This document shows, one piece after another, positions 42,954 through 64,000 of a DNA stretch of 64,000 bases (position 1 is the first letter of the stretch; each line of letters starts with the position of its first letter). Below the pieces are notes generated by a model. That model had not been told where the DNA came from. It made no database searches and worked only from the letters and a program-made list of their open reading frames with translations. A program made the position numbers and the translations under genes. Origin of the DNA: Channallabes apus (lineage: Eukaryota; Chordata; Actinopteri; Siluriformes; Clariidae); assembly GCA_030522415.1 (NCBI GenBank), contig CM060124.1, forward strand, positions 21,199,754 through 21,263,753, given 5' to 3'.

Positions 42954-45900
42954 ATGGAGTTTCAGTTATGGGGTTTCTTCTATTTTACACTGAACTGCTT
43001 CTATCTGCTGACCACCGCTGACCGAACAGGTAGGGAAGATTCATTTTATTCATCAGAATAAAGGCAGGGTTTCAATATTAGTTTAAGGGAAAGACGCAGA
43101 TGCACAGCAAAGACTTTTTCAAAAATCTTCAATAATATCGAGTATTAATTGCATTACGTGATTTTTTTTTAAAGCTACCATAATGTTAGCAATATTTCTT
43201 ATATATATATATATATATATGATCTTCAAGATTTATCATATTTAATACTTCCTTTTTTTGTACTTAAATTAATTTTTTATTCAAGTTTTCCGATCCGATT
43301 CACAAGCCAAGACCATCTTTTTACGGCCGAAACGCGCCAATTCGTTTCTTCTGGAGGAAATACTAAAGGGCAATTTGGAAAGAGAGTGTTATGAGGAAAA
43401 ATGCACGAAGGAGGAGGCCAGAGAGGTGTTTGAGGACAACCAGAAAACAGTAAGCTTTGACCTAGGAACTCCTCCTTCCAAGAATTTGACAGGTTATGTA
43501 CACAGAGAATGATTATGATGATTCAAATTAAGTGCATTATGACACATTCTGCAACAGCTTGAGTCAATTAAACTTCCTCCAACCACTTGATTAGTCACCA
43601 AATACATTAATGAATAAATCGAGAAATTACAGTTTATACTGTATGTATTGTACCATTTTAGTACATGTTTGAAACACTACTGTGCGTTTTGCCTTCATAG
43701 GAAGCGTTTTGGAATAAATACCACGGTGAGCATCTCTCCTTTGTCCTGCCAGTATGATTAAATCAACAGTGCTTTTCCCCTCATAGTAACATGTGCTTTA
43801 ACACAGACGGAGATCAGTGTGAATCAAATCCGTGTCAACATGGCGGCACCTGTAAAGACAAAATCGGAGGCTACAGCTGCCATTGCACTGACATGTATAC
43901 AGGAGATAACTGTGAAAAAGGTCAAGTTACTGCTGAAGTGTCTATTAGTATTCGACCAAAACATGGTATTAGTGCAGATTTTGTTTTATGTTATACATAC
44001 AGAGAAATTTCATTCATTCGTCTTATTATTATTAGCTGCACATTTTTCTCACACATACACACTTCCAATTATTTTCTTTTCTATAATTATTATTATTTTA
44101 TTTTTATTTATTTTTTATTATTTTTTTTATTATTTTTTTAATTAATTTTATTTATTTTTATTTATTTATTTATTTATTTATTTATTTTTGTTAAATTTCT
44201 TTCATTTTTGTGAAGCTGCTTTGAGACAATGACCATTGTTAAAAGCGCTATATAAATAAAATTGAATCGAATTGAATTGAATTGAATTGAATTGAAATAC
44301 TGTATAATACAGAAAATGTAATGATCAATCTTGCTTCCTTAAAAACTTCAAGTTGTGGATATGTGCCTCAAAATGGCCATTTTTCAGTGTTGTACAAAGA
44401 ATACTAATTTAAAATGCTAATTATACATTTTTCTTTGAGTACGGATACTCATAAGAACATAAGACCTGTCAAAATATTTTTTCCGTTTTTTGTTTTTGGT
44501 AAAAGCTTAAAAAGCTCAAAATCTGTAGTGTCCGTAACCATGTTGCAATATCTTAATGATTTTGGATTGTAGAATAATACACTTTTTCACATTTATGTGA
44601 AATCTAAATTGCCCAAGCTTGAATGACAGTTAAGATTGTTAAAAAGATTTTAATTCAAAGATTATTTGAAGTTACAGACACTACAGAAAGAGCCTAAAAT
44701 TGTATTTTGCAAACGTGTTCCTTTTTGCCTGATAAAAATATAAATGAGCATGCATATTTACTACAGTATATGATCCTATCTGAAAATTCACTTTTTAGTG
44801 AGAAAATCGGGGGGGGGGGGGGGGGGGGGGGGGGATTATAATAATTCAGCTGCTGAAGTATAATTTTGTATAAGGTTTTAGGAGTTTCCGGAACTTTCTT
44901 GAATTTCTGGAGCATGCGACATTTATAGAGTATTCCAGAAGTTTCTGGAATTTTCAAGAACTTAACGGAAGATATCTAGGACGTTTCAAAACATTTAAAA
45001 GCTTTTTAGAATGTTCTTGGATTTTCTAGAACTTTCTACAACATTGAAAGTTTTTATATACTGTACTGTAAAGACTTTGTGAATTTCAGAAATATCATTG
45101 TCTTGATGATAAAAAAAACTAAGTTTGAAGGAAATTGTACCCATTTTACAACCTTTCTAAACAAGTGTTAGCTAATAGGAAATAATTACTATTCAAGCAC
45201 CAAAAAATATGTTACATTGTGTAATCCTAGTTATACAACATAAACAACGTGGATAATTATTTTGGTTCGGCCTCATCATTTGTACAGATGTTTCTGAATG
45301 TCCTACTGGAGGCCTTCTGGTTTGCGAACAGTTCTGCAGATCCTTACACGACTCGTACCGGTGCTTCTGCGCCAGAGGCTACACCCTTCACAGCGATGGC
45401 AGGAGCTGCATACCTCAGGGTTTGCAACACACACACACATACTTTTAGATTTCAGGACATACACTCAAGGTTGACCTTGTAGTAAGCCTTTTTTTTCTTC
45501 TTTTTTTTCTTTTAATCAAATGTGAATACTTAACACCCTAGACTAGGGGTGTTGTCCAGGACAGAGATGTTGCACAAAACATCTTTACTACAGCAACACT
45601 AAACTCTGATGTTCTTCATTGTTTTAGATAAGGACTCATGTGGGAGAGTTGTATCAGATGTCTATATGAGTAAGAGTAAAGATCGAAATGACTCGATTTG
45701 CCCCCAAGGAAAATGTCCATGGCAGGTGAGCAAACTGAGATTTGTAAAGAATTCCTGCTGATTGGTAAATTTTTAAATGACTATATGGTAATGGAATGTA
45801 GAAGACAAGTTATAAAGCGCCTTAATTTTTTTTTTTTTTTTTTAATGTCTTTGATGTTGAATCATCTTGGTGTAGGTGACCTTTATGAGTGTTGGTGGTG

Positions 45901-47337
45901 AGGAAATTTGTCATGGTGTGATCCTTGGAAGGAAGTCTATACTTACCTCAGCTGCATGCCTGGCAAAAGATGTAGATTCCTTGATCATTGGTGAGCATCG
46001 GATTTTGCTGTTTAATCCATTTTTATTATGTGTAGCCATTGCAGCTTTATCTCTGGGTAAGAGTATACCAACACTGCAATATACAGTTAAACCTGGGATT
46101 AGGGGCATGATTCGTTCCGGAAGCGTTCTTGTACATCAAAGCACTCGTATATCAAAGTGAATTTCCCCATTAAAAAAAAAACAAAAAAAAGAAAAACTCA
46201 TCCGAGTTCCACAACCCAAACATATTCTTATAAAAATGATTAATACAAAATATAAAGTACAAATAAAACATTAATCTGGTGTAAAAAGAGAGGAGGAGGA
46301 GGAAGGGGGCTACTGTATAGGAGGTGTTTCTCTCACACATACACACAATGGACTCACTGCTCTCTGACAGTATGTGACCTTGCGTTGACGTTAAATAGAT
46401 TCATCTCCCGCACTGTTGCACCCTTTTTAACCTTTTTTCTTCACAGAGGTCGTTGTTGCAGTAAAGTTACTAAAGAACAGCCATCACAATGTGATCACAA
46501 TGTTATAGTAAACAGTAGACACAAGACTATATGAGCGACAGATGTGCACTTTGACTGAGCATGGGAGAAGATTATCCACAATCCCACAGCGCGAGAGAGA
46601 AAACTATTGGCTCACGTGACGCTAGGCAGACAAAGCGTGTACCTACTATACTACTCGTATTTCAATACCTCGATTTTATTGAGTTTAAATTCATTACAAA
46701 ATTTTTGCAAAACACTCGCAGACCAAGTTAATCGCAATCCACTTATTTGCCTCCAAATTACTTTTTTTTGCATAGTTGAGTTTTGTCTTTTTTTTTCTCC
46801 ATTGCAGTCCACTCGAATGAAAAAATTAATTCTTCACAAGTGACCGAAAGGATCGCTCACGATCGGTATATACCCGGCAAACCTGCTGACGACTTGGCAT
46901 TCTTCGTGCTTAAGGAACCGATCGCTTTGGGTTCAGGCCCCATCCAACTCTGCCTCCCGGAGAAGGATTTCAGTGAAAACATCTTAATGAAACATGGTAA
47001 AGAGGGCATGACAGTGGGAGCAACCAACAAACCTTCATACCTCCCACTGGATATCTGCCAATCAAAACTCAACCTGAGTTTCTCTTTGACCAATAAGATG
47101 TTCTGTATGGAAGAGCAAGAACCTGAAGGTATGTCAAAACGATCAGAAGAGAAAAAGATCGAGTGTGATCTTGCGTCTGGATCTCCTGTGGCTACAATGG
47201 AAGGAAATACAGCTTTTCTAACTGGACTGTTCATGTCCCAAAGTGACTGTACTCAAGGACTCGTGTTCACTAAAATTTCCAGATACCTCCCATGGATCCG
47301 CAATCTTCTCAAGAAGAAAGAAACGGTCCAGAGATGA
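42954..47337 (+). CDS. proz: Vitamin K-dependent protein Z
   Basis: Eight coding exons: 42954-43029, 43286-43449, 43701-43725, 43807-43920, 45288-45419, 45628-45725, 45876-45990, 46808-47337; 417 aa. Signal peptide, propeptide ending RPKR, Gla from A43 with the [10 protein letters not shown] core, EGF1 (89-126) with DGDQC and [13 protein letters not shown]2 (127-170), and a degenerate protease domain. The catalytic His position is Ala230 (TSAACL); the Asp position (D270) and Ser position (S365) are kept; the residue before Ser is Ala364 instead of Asp, and the specificity Asp is replaced. There is no Arg-Ile-Val-Gly activation site. It is therefore a non-enzymatic cofactor; known role: it binds membranes and speeds inhibition of factor Xa by the protein-Z-dependent inhibitor. 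It lies next to f10, as in mammals. Faces pcid2 tail to tail. Confidence 0.92.
44215..44300 (+). repeat. Retroelement 3' tail with GAATT repeat
   Basis: GCTGCTTTGAGACAATGACC through GCGCTATATAAATAAAATTG followed by (AATTG)n. A related tail lies at about 49705-49745. It is in proz intron 4. Confidence 0.55.
44809..44834 (+). repeat. 26-base guanine homopolymer
   Basis: An uninterrupted run of 26 G in proz intron 4. It could form a G-quadruplex. Its exact length may be unreliable in the assembly. Confidence 0.85.
46084..46760. mobile_element. TA-type non-autonomous element relic
   Basis: Starts CAGTTAAACCTGGGATTAGG after a TA and contains TTCGTTCCGGAAGC, related to the CAGTAAAACCTCAGATTACG family at 431-1171 and 54053-55055. 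The right end is not clear. It occupies most of proz intron 7. Confidence 0.5.
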
Positions 47338-47489
47338 CACATTCAGCAAGAAGCATGGTCTTTTTGGAAATTAACCTGCTTTTAGAGTGGACCTGCAATT
47401 TCAATCTGTTAGACTTGCACATTTTAAAGACTTCCTTCTGATCAGCATTAAATACAGCATAATCATCAAAAAATTTTACAAATGGAAAA

Positions 47490-47495
47490 TTTATT
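47490..47495 (-). terminator. Likely pcid2 poly(A) signal
   Basis: AATAAA on the minus strand, about 275 bp past the pcid2 stop and inside the presumed proz 3' UTR. Confidence 0.45.
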
Positions 47496-47584
47496 TTACA
47501 TACAAAATACAAAACAGTTAGTGAATATAATACAAACTTGTGGTGCACCAGAGAAGGTCAGACATTTCACATGCAAAAATGTAC

Positions 47585-47590
47585 AATAAA
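47585..47590 (+). terminator. Likely proz poly(A) signal
   Basis: AATAAA about 248 bp past the proz stop. With the minus-strand signal at 47490-47495 this predicts overlapping 3' UTRs. Confidence 0.5.
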
Positions 47591-47769
47591 AAAAAATTAA
47601 TATGTTGATTTTTTTCTTTTTTTTTTGTGGTAAAATTCGATTCAGTTTGTTGCTGTCCAAAGAAAATATTTTTTGTAGAAACCTGATTTAAATCTAGAAC
47701 TACTGCATAACTAATTACAAAACAAACAGGAATCCAACAGGAATTAACTGGTTGTTGAGCAGCTGAAGA

Positions 47770-58916
<11,147 letters not shown>

Positions 58917-59344
58917 AGTCTGGGGAAACAGAAACAACATGAATGAATAAAACGACATGAGGAAGTTGACATGGGGGTCTCTCGCCATGTAGGGGCTTTA
59001 ATCCCCTTTACATTTTATATGAAAGTGTCGGCAGACTTCGGCTTGTTCGGCTTTCAATTCACCATCACAGAGGGAGGATTAATGCAAGATGTGTTTTTTC
59101 TGATAAATTGTTATATCTGCATCAGTGCAGTCCTTTCTTATAAATACAGTTTACAAAATGTCATGAGGGATTAATCAGTTAAATCTTCACCGTGTTCACC
59201 CTCATCACACCAGCTGTTTCCTCTAGTGAACACGAAGCCCTTAATACAGACTGTATGAACCTAGTCTACTTTATACAACAATCATGCTGTTGCTGTTTTA
59301 ATTGGATAAACCTGTCTATATAAAACACTGCACAGTGCATATGG

Positions 59345-59720
59345 CATTAACTACTAGGGATGTAACGGTATTGTAAATACCGTCGTACCGCAATAACACT
59401 TTATTTCGATAATACCGTGGTCACATGACGGTAAATTGATAGGTCTTCTAAGAAAAGTTTGCTCAGGCGAATGGAGCGAACGGGAGGTAGCGGGAACTAC
59501 AGTACAATTCCCATCAGCCCAGGCGTGACCTCTTCATCCTTTGTGGTCTGTTGTCGCTACAGATCCATTAACGCGCACATCCGATATAAACCCGCTTACT
59601 CAGTAATGATTAATTACTCTTTCCATCTCCGCTAATAGCAGCACCTGCCATTTCCGCATTACTGGAAAGTTTCCATCTCCAGTTCTGGGTTCAGTTCTCT
59701 GAAAGCGCAGCCTCTCAGGC
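59345..59720. mobile_element. Possible hAT-like non-autonomous element
   Basis: AGGGATGTAACGGTATTG with a local inverted copy (CAATACCGTGG-like words at about 59409) resembles the ends of fish hAT-type elements. The right border was not found. It also contains an ACTACAGTACAATTCCC word. Confidence 0.3.
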
Positions 59721-60175
59721 ACATTAACACTGTGTCCCCAACACTGAAGTCATTGCATCAGAAACTATTTTTCACATTTTTTGTGTTGGCCAGTTTCCAA
59801 CAAAAAGCAGCAGTATTGTCAAAGAATGAACAGATAAATGTTTGACACTATTGGCCCCCACACAGTTTATTCCATTGTCCAGCCTCATAGGTGTGTTGTT
59901 TATGTTGCTAATCAATGTAAGTTTAAAGTTGTGTGCTGTTTTCTGGTTACATTTTTCTGATTGCACCTGCACATATACAAAGGTTAATACGGTAAACAGC
60001 GTGTGTGATCAAGAAGACTCATTTGAGTGCTGATTCTGAACAAGACAAATATGTGTTAAACATCTATGGGGGCTGAGCCCACCCTAACTGAAAATCCTAC
60101 AAACTCCCCTGTCTGTAACCCTCTGTTATTAATAGTGTCTCGTGCTGAAATGTGTTTATTTATGACGATAATCAC

Positions 60176-60320
60176 CTGCACCGTCTCATCACACACCGAG
60201 CGAGGAAGTCTGCGCGAGCGTTCAAACGCACCGGATATCCTCCGAGAAGAACTTCCGGTTTACACAGATTAGTTGCCACAGATTCCACGAACGCAGATTC
60301 GCGTTTTTAATGCACAAGCT
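60176..60320 (-). promoter_or_regulatory. Inferred pcid2 5' UTR exon and promoter
   Basis: On the minus strand AAACCGGAAGTTC (60254-60242, an ETS-type site) is followed by a CpG-rich stretch and a splice donor CAG/GTGATT with the exon ending at 60176. This pairs with the acceptor TTTCCCCAG/ACT directly before the pcid2 ATG. Inference from motifs and geometry. Confidence 0.5.
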
Positions 60321-60364
60321 GTTCTACTGGACACACACACACACACACAATTCATTACTACAGA

Positions 60365-60955
60365 AACTGGCCACATAAACAACAAAAATTAACTCTACAA
60401 ATAAACAATGAATAACGCCAATAAACGGTCCACATAAACAAATAATAACACCAATAAACTGTACTGTAAATAGACACAAACAATTAATAACAAATTATAA
60501 ACTGTACACATAAACAATTAATAACAACAAAAAGTGTCCACATAAACAACTAATAACAATAAACTCTACACATAAACAACTAATAACAACAATAAACACT
60601 ACACATCAACACATAAACAATTAATAACAAAAAATGAACTCTACACATAATCAACTAATAACACCAATAAACTGTACACATAAACCCATTAACAACCAAT
60701 AAGAACAACAAACTGTACTGTAACAATACATAAACACATAAACAACTAATAACAACAATAAACTCTACACATAAATGCAAACCATTAATAACAAAATATA
60801 CTGTACACATAAACAATTAATAACACCAATAAACTGTAAACATAAACACATAAACAAATCATAACAACAACAACCTGTACACATGAACAACTAATAACGA
60901 TTATAAACTGTAAACATAAACACATTAACAACTAGTAACACCAATAAACTGTTTA
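60365..60955. repeat. AT-rich tandem array (about 30-35 bp units)
   Basis: About 18 imperfect copies of a unit containing AATAAACTGTACACATAAAC and AACTAATAACAAC, with variable spacing. No stable frame. It sits just upstream of the presumed pcid2 promoter. Confidence 0.85.
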
Positions 60956-61193
60956 ATTTGATTTAGTTTGTCTATTACCATTTATTATACACCAGGGTAA
61001 TTTTATACTCATTTACCAAAATCCAATTTTCAATTTAATCCAAAAATAATTTTAATTATAGTTTTCAATTACAATGGTATTACACATAAAATAAAAAATA
61101 AAAATAAGAATATCTCGATTAAAAAAGCATTTTTATGATTTTTAGAAAGCACATCAGCAGTCAGTGCACATCCAAAAGAAATTAAAGAGCATA

Positions 61194-62787
61194 CAGTGGT
61201 GTGAAAAACTATTTGCCCCCCTCCTGATTTCTTATTCTTTTGCATGTTTGTCACACAAAATGTTTCTGATCATCAAACACATTTAACTATTAGTCAAAGA
61301 TAACACAAGTAAACACAAAATGCAGTTTTTAAATGAGGGGTTTTATTATTTAGGGAGAAACCTACATGGCCCTGTGTGAAAAAGTAATTGTCCCCTGAAC
61401 CTAATAACTGGTTGGGCCACCCTTAGCAGCAATAACTGCAATCAAGCGTTTGCGATAACTTGCAACGAGTCTTTTACAGCGCTCTGGAGGAATTTTGGCC
61501 CACTCATCTTTGCAGAATTGTTGTAATTCAGCTTTATTTGAGGGTTTTCTATCATGAACCGCCTTTTTAAGGTCATGCCACAACATCTAAATAGGATTCA
61601 GGTCAGGACTTTGACTAGGCCACTCCAAAGTCTTCATTTTGTTTTTCTTCAGCCATTCAGAGGTGGATTTGCTGGTGTGTTTTGGGTCATTGTCCTGCTG
61701 CAGCACCCAAGATCGCTTCAGCTTGAGTTGACGAACAGATGGCCGGACATTCTCCTTCAGGATTTTTTGGTAGACAGTAGAATTCATGGTTCCATCTATC
61801 ACAGCAAGCCTTCCAGGTCCTGAAGCAGCAAAACAACCCCAGACCATCACACTACCACCACCATATTTTACTGTTGGTATGATGTTCTTTTTCTGAAATG
61901 CTGTGTTACTTTTACGCCAGATGTAACGGGACACGCACCTTCCAAAAAGTGGGTCCACAAGGTATTTTCCCAAAAGTCTTGGCAATCATTGAGATGTTTT
62001 TTAGCAAAATTGAGATGAGCCTTAATGTTCTTTTTGCTTAAAAGTGGTTTGCGCCTTGGAAATCTGCCATGCAGGCCGTTTTTGCCCAGTCTCTTTCTTA
62101 TGGTGGAGTCGTGAACACTGACCTTAATTGAAGCAAGTGAGGCCTGCAGTTCTTTAGATGTTGTCCTGGGGTCTTTTGTGGCCTCTCGGATGAGTTGTCT
62201 CTGCGTTCTTGGGGTAATTTTGGTCGGCCGACCACTCCTGGGAAGGTTCACCACTGTTCCATGTTTTTGCCATTTGTGGATAATGGCTCTCACTGTGGTT
62301 CGCTGGAGTCCCAAAGCTTTAGAAATGGCTTTATAACCTTTACCAGACTGATAGATCTCAATTACTTTTGTTCTCATTTGTTCCTGAATTTCTTTGGATC
62401 TTGGCATGATGTCTAGCTTTTGAGGTGCTTTTGGTCTACTTCTCTGTGTCAGGTAGCTCCTATTTAAGTGATTTCTTGATTGAAACAGGTGTGGCAGTAA
62501 TCAGGCCTGGGGGTGACTACAGAAATTGAACTCAGGTGTGATAAACCACAGTTAAGTTATTTTTTAACAAGGGGGGGCAATCACTTTTTCACACAGGGCC
62601 ATGTAGATTTGGAGGTTTTTTTCTCCCTTAATAACGTAAACCTTCATTTAAAAACTGCATTTTGTGTTCAATTATGTTATCTTTGACTAACAGTTAACGG
62701 TTTTTGATGAGCAGAAACATTTAAGCGTGACAAACATGCAAAAGAATAAGAAATCAGGAAGGGGGCAAATAGTTTTTCACACCACTG
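61194..62787 (-). mobile_element. Full-length but dead Tc1-like transposon
   Basis: 1594 bp with TIRs CAGTGGTGTGAAAAACTATT and AGTTTTTCACACCACTG, flanked by TA. The transposase is on the minus strand from 62407 (MPRSKEIQEQM). A helix-turn-helix N-terminal domain is readable, then the frame shifts around 61930-61985 near the first catalytic Asp. It continues to [10 protein letters not shown] and SPDLNPI, where a TAG replaces the codon for the catalytic Glu, and a final open piece ends AAKGGPTSY. It cannot transpose by itself. Confidence 0.93.
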
Positions 62788-62825
62788 TATATTGCAATTT
62801 ATATCATGTTATATACAATTTTATA

Positions 62826-62900
62826 TACTACTACTACTACTACTACTACTACTAATAATAATAATAATAATAATATAAGATAGATAGATAAGTTAAAATA
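62826..62900. repeat. Compound TAC/AAT/GATA microsatellite
   Basis: Runs of CTA, then ATA/AAT, then GATA repeats just right of the Tc1 element. Confidence 0.85.
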
Positions 62901-63299
62901 AGACAAATTACCTGATTGAGAACTGAATATACACATCAGCATGTGCATTGGTCATAATGCAAATGTTTACACAAAAAAATAGATAAATTATACATTTAAT
63001 TTATTATTAATATATTACAATTTTTTATTTAGCTTATTTAAGCTATTTATTATAGGAGCAGGACAGTGAGGTAGGTTTAGCAGATGACACTAATTCCTGA
63101 TTACAGTTAGGGGGGAAAAGCACATTTTGTATAATTGTAAAGTGATTTTTGTTGTAATGGTAATTATGTTATTATTTATTTGTTTGTTTGTTTATTGTTG
63201 GTGGTGGTAGTGTTGACATTAATATATATATATTAACACGTGACTCAAACTTCTGTATAAGTAATAAATCATACTGTGACACTAATGCTGTGTGTAGTT

Positions 63300-63540
63300 A
63301 ATCATCAGCTGATAGCCCGGTCCCTCTACAGACAAAGCACACTGAGGACATTTCCCAGCATGCACCTGTCTCGGAAGGGACTACGCCAGGTTGCCAGTTC
63401 CACTAATAAGGCGCCTTGGGCCACATAAGGAGAAGGTTTCTATGTTCACTCAGGGGTTTGTGGAGACACCACGAGTGAAGTGAAAAGAATAAACTTCACT
63501 ATGTTTTAAAGGTAAAGGTGAGGATAAGTTCAAAGTTCAG
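63300..63540 (+). promoter_or_regulatory. Possible promoter/first exon of the next gene
   Basis: TTCCCAGCATGC at 63353-63364 matches the core of ZNF143/Staf promoter sites. It is followed by non-repetitive sequence and a candidate donor (AAAG/GTAAAG at about 63511). In mammals CUL4A follows PCID2, but no coding exon is visible here. Confidence 0.25.
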
Positions 63541-63844
63541 GTTTCGTCGTTATTTATCATATTCATGTCAACAGAGGCACAATAAAATGCTTTTATGTGT
63601 GTGTGTACTGTATACATACTGTGCATTAAACCTACTTACTTTACTATTGACATCACAGCATGGCCTCCATTTTTAATGCAAAGCAACAACATCACCATCA
63701 TGAACATCATTTACTTTAGTATTAATATTATGGACGACATTTAGTTTTTTCTTCTAATTTCCATTTACTTTCCTTGTTCACCACATTGATACATTTATTA
63801 ATGATTCATTAATGTTCATTAATAACTTGTATTAATTGACTTCA

Positions 63845-64000
63845 AATCACTCACACACTCGTCTGTACCGCTTTTTTCGCATGTTACGGACTGTGAGGAA
63901 ACCCACCAAGCACAGGGAGAACATGCAAACTCCATGCACACAGAGACGGGAATCGAGCCTGGCCGGGGAATCGAACCCAGACCCTGGAGGTGCAAGGCGA
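63845..64000 (-). repeat. V-SINE running off the right edge
   Basis: A reverse copy with tail TCACTCACACACTCGTCTGT, the conserved middle and the box B region (GGGAATCGAACCCAG). Its 5' head lies beyond the window. Confidence 0.85.

Noticed and set aside
59490..59515. ACTACAGTACAATTCCC word as a ZNF143 promoter site
   Set aside because: It lies inside sequence that looks like a transposon and the pcid2 first exon is better placed at 60.18-60.25 kb.
61868..62407. Frame of 179 codons as an active transposase N-terminus
   Set aside because: The downstream frame shift and the stop at the catalytic Glu codon make the element non-functional.

Overview
The window is vertebrate nuclear DNA, almost certainly from a teleost fish. 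Spliced genes with GT-AG introns are embedded in dense repeats typical of fish: V-SINE/Mermaid-type SINEs, Tc1/mariner and hAT relics, RTE LINE pieces and a tRNA-Gly-derived SINE. The gene set (setdb2, three factor VII-like genes, f10, proz, pcid2) matches the fish counterpart of the human F7-F10-PROZ-PCID2 block. I cannot name the species from sequence alone. The repeat flavour suggests an otophysan such as a catfish, but that is a guess.

Layout: (1) 1-8252, minus strand: setdb2, a histone H3K9 methyltransferase with the last exon(s) beyond the left edge. (2) 8253-13228: gene-poor sequence with mariner relics, a V-SINE, a long hairpin and a Tc1 deletion derivative. (3) 13229-47337, plus strand: five vitamin-K-dependent clotting-protease genes head to tail. 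They are an f7-like gene (13229-18483), f7 (18847-23638), an f7i-type pseudoprotease (26268-36905), f10 (37675-42226) and proz (42954-47337). Each has eight coding exons in the same order (signal; Gla; a 25-nt exon; EGF1; EGF2; activation region; His exon; Asp/Ser exon) with identical intron phases, so they arose by tandem duplication. (4) 47770-58916, minus strand: pcid2, 14 coding exons encoding 399 aa, including one AT-AC (U12-type) intron; a probable 5' UTR exon and promoter lie near 60.2 kb. (5) 60.3-64 kb: an AT-rich tandem array, a dead full-length Tc1-like transposon and a possible promoter near 63.35 kb.

How the genes work together: factor VII/VIIa starts clotting with tissue factor and activates factor X, which makes thrombin. 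The f7i-type gene keeps the Gla and EGF binding modules but has Asp in place of the catalytic Ser, as expected of a decoy or inhibitor. Protein Z has lost the catalytic His and helps the protein-Z-dependent inhibitor to inactivate factor Xa. The cluster therefore encodes activators and dampeners of one cascade side by side. setdb2 and pcid2 are unrelated neighbours.

I reconstructed all exon junctions by hand; every complete CDS is an exact multiple of three with consistent phases. I see no clearly undescribed system. The most notable signals are the loss of the EGF1 calcium-binding motif in all three VII-like paralogues, the triple active-site change in the f7i-type gene, a factor X without the tetrabasic chain-separation site, a GC-AG intron in f10, the AT-AC intron in pcid2, and several transposon insertions provable from target-site duplications within the window.
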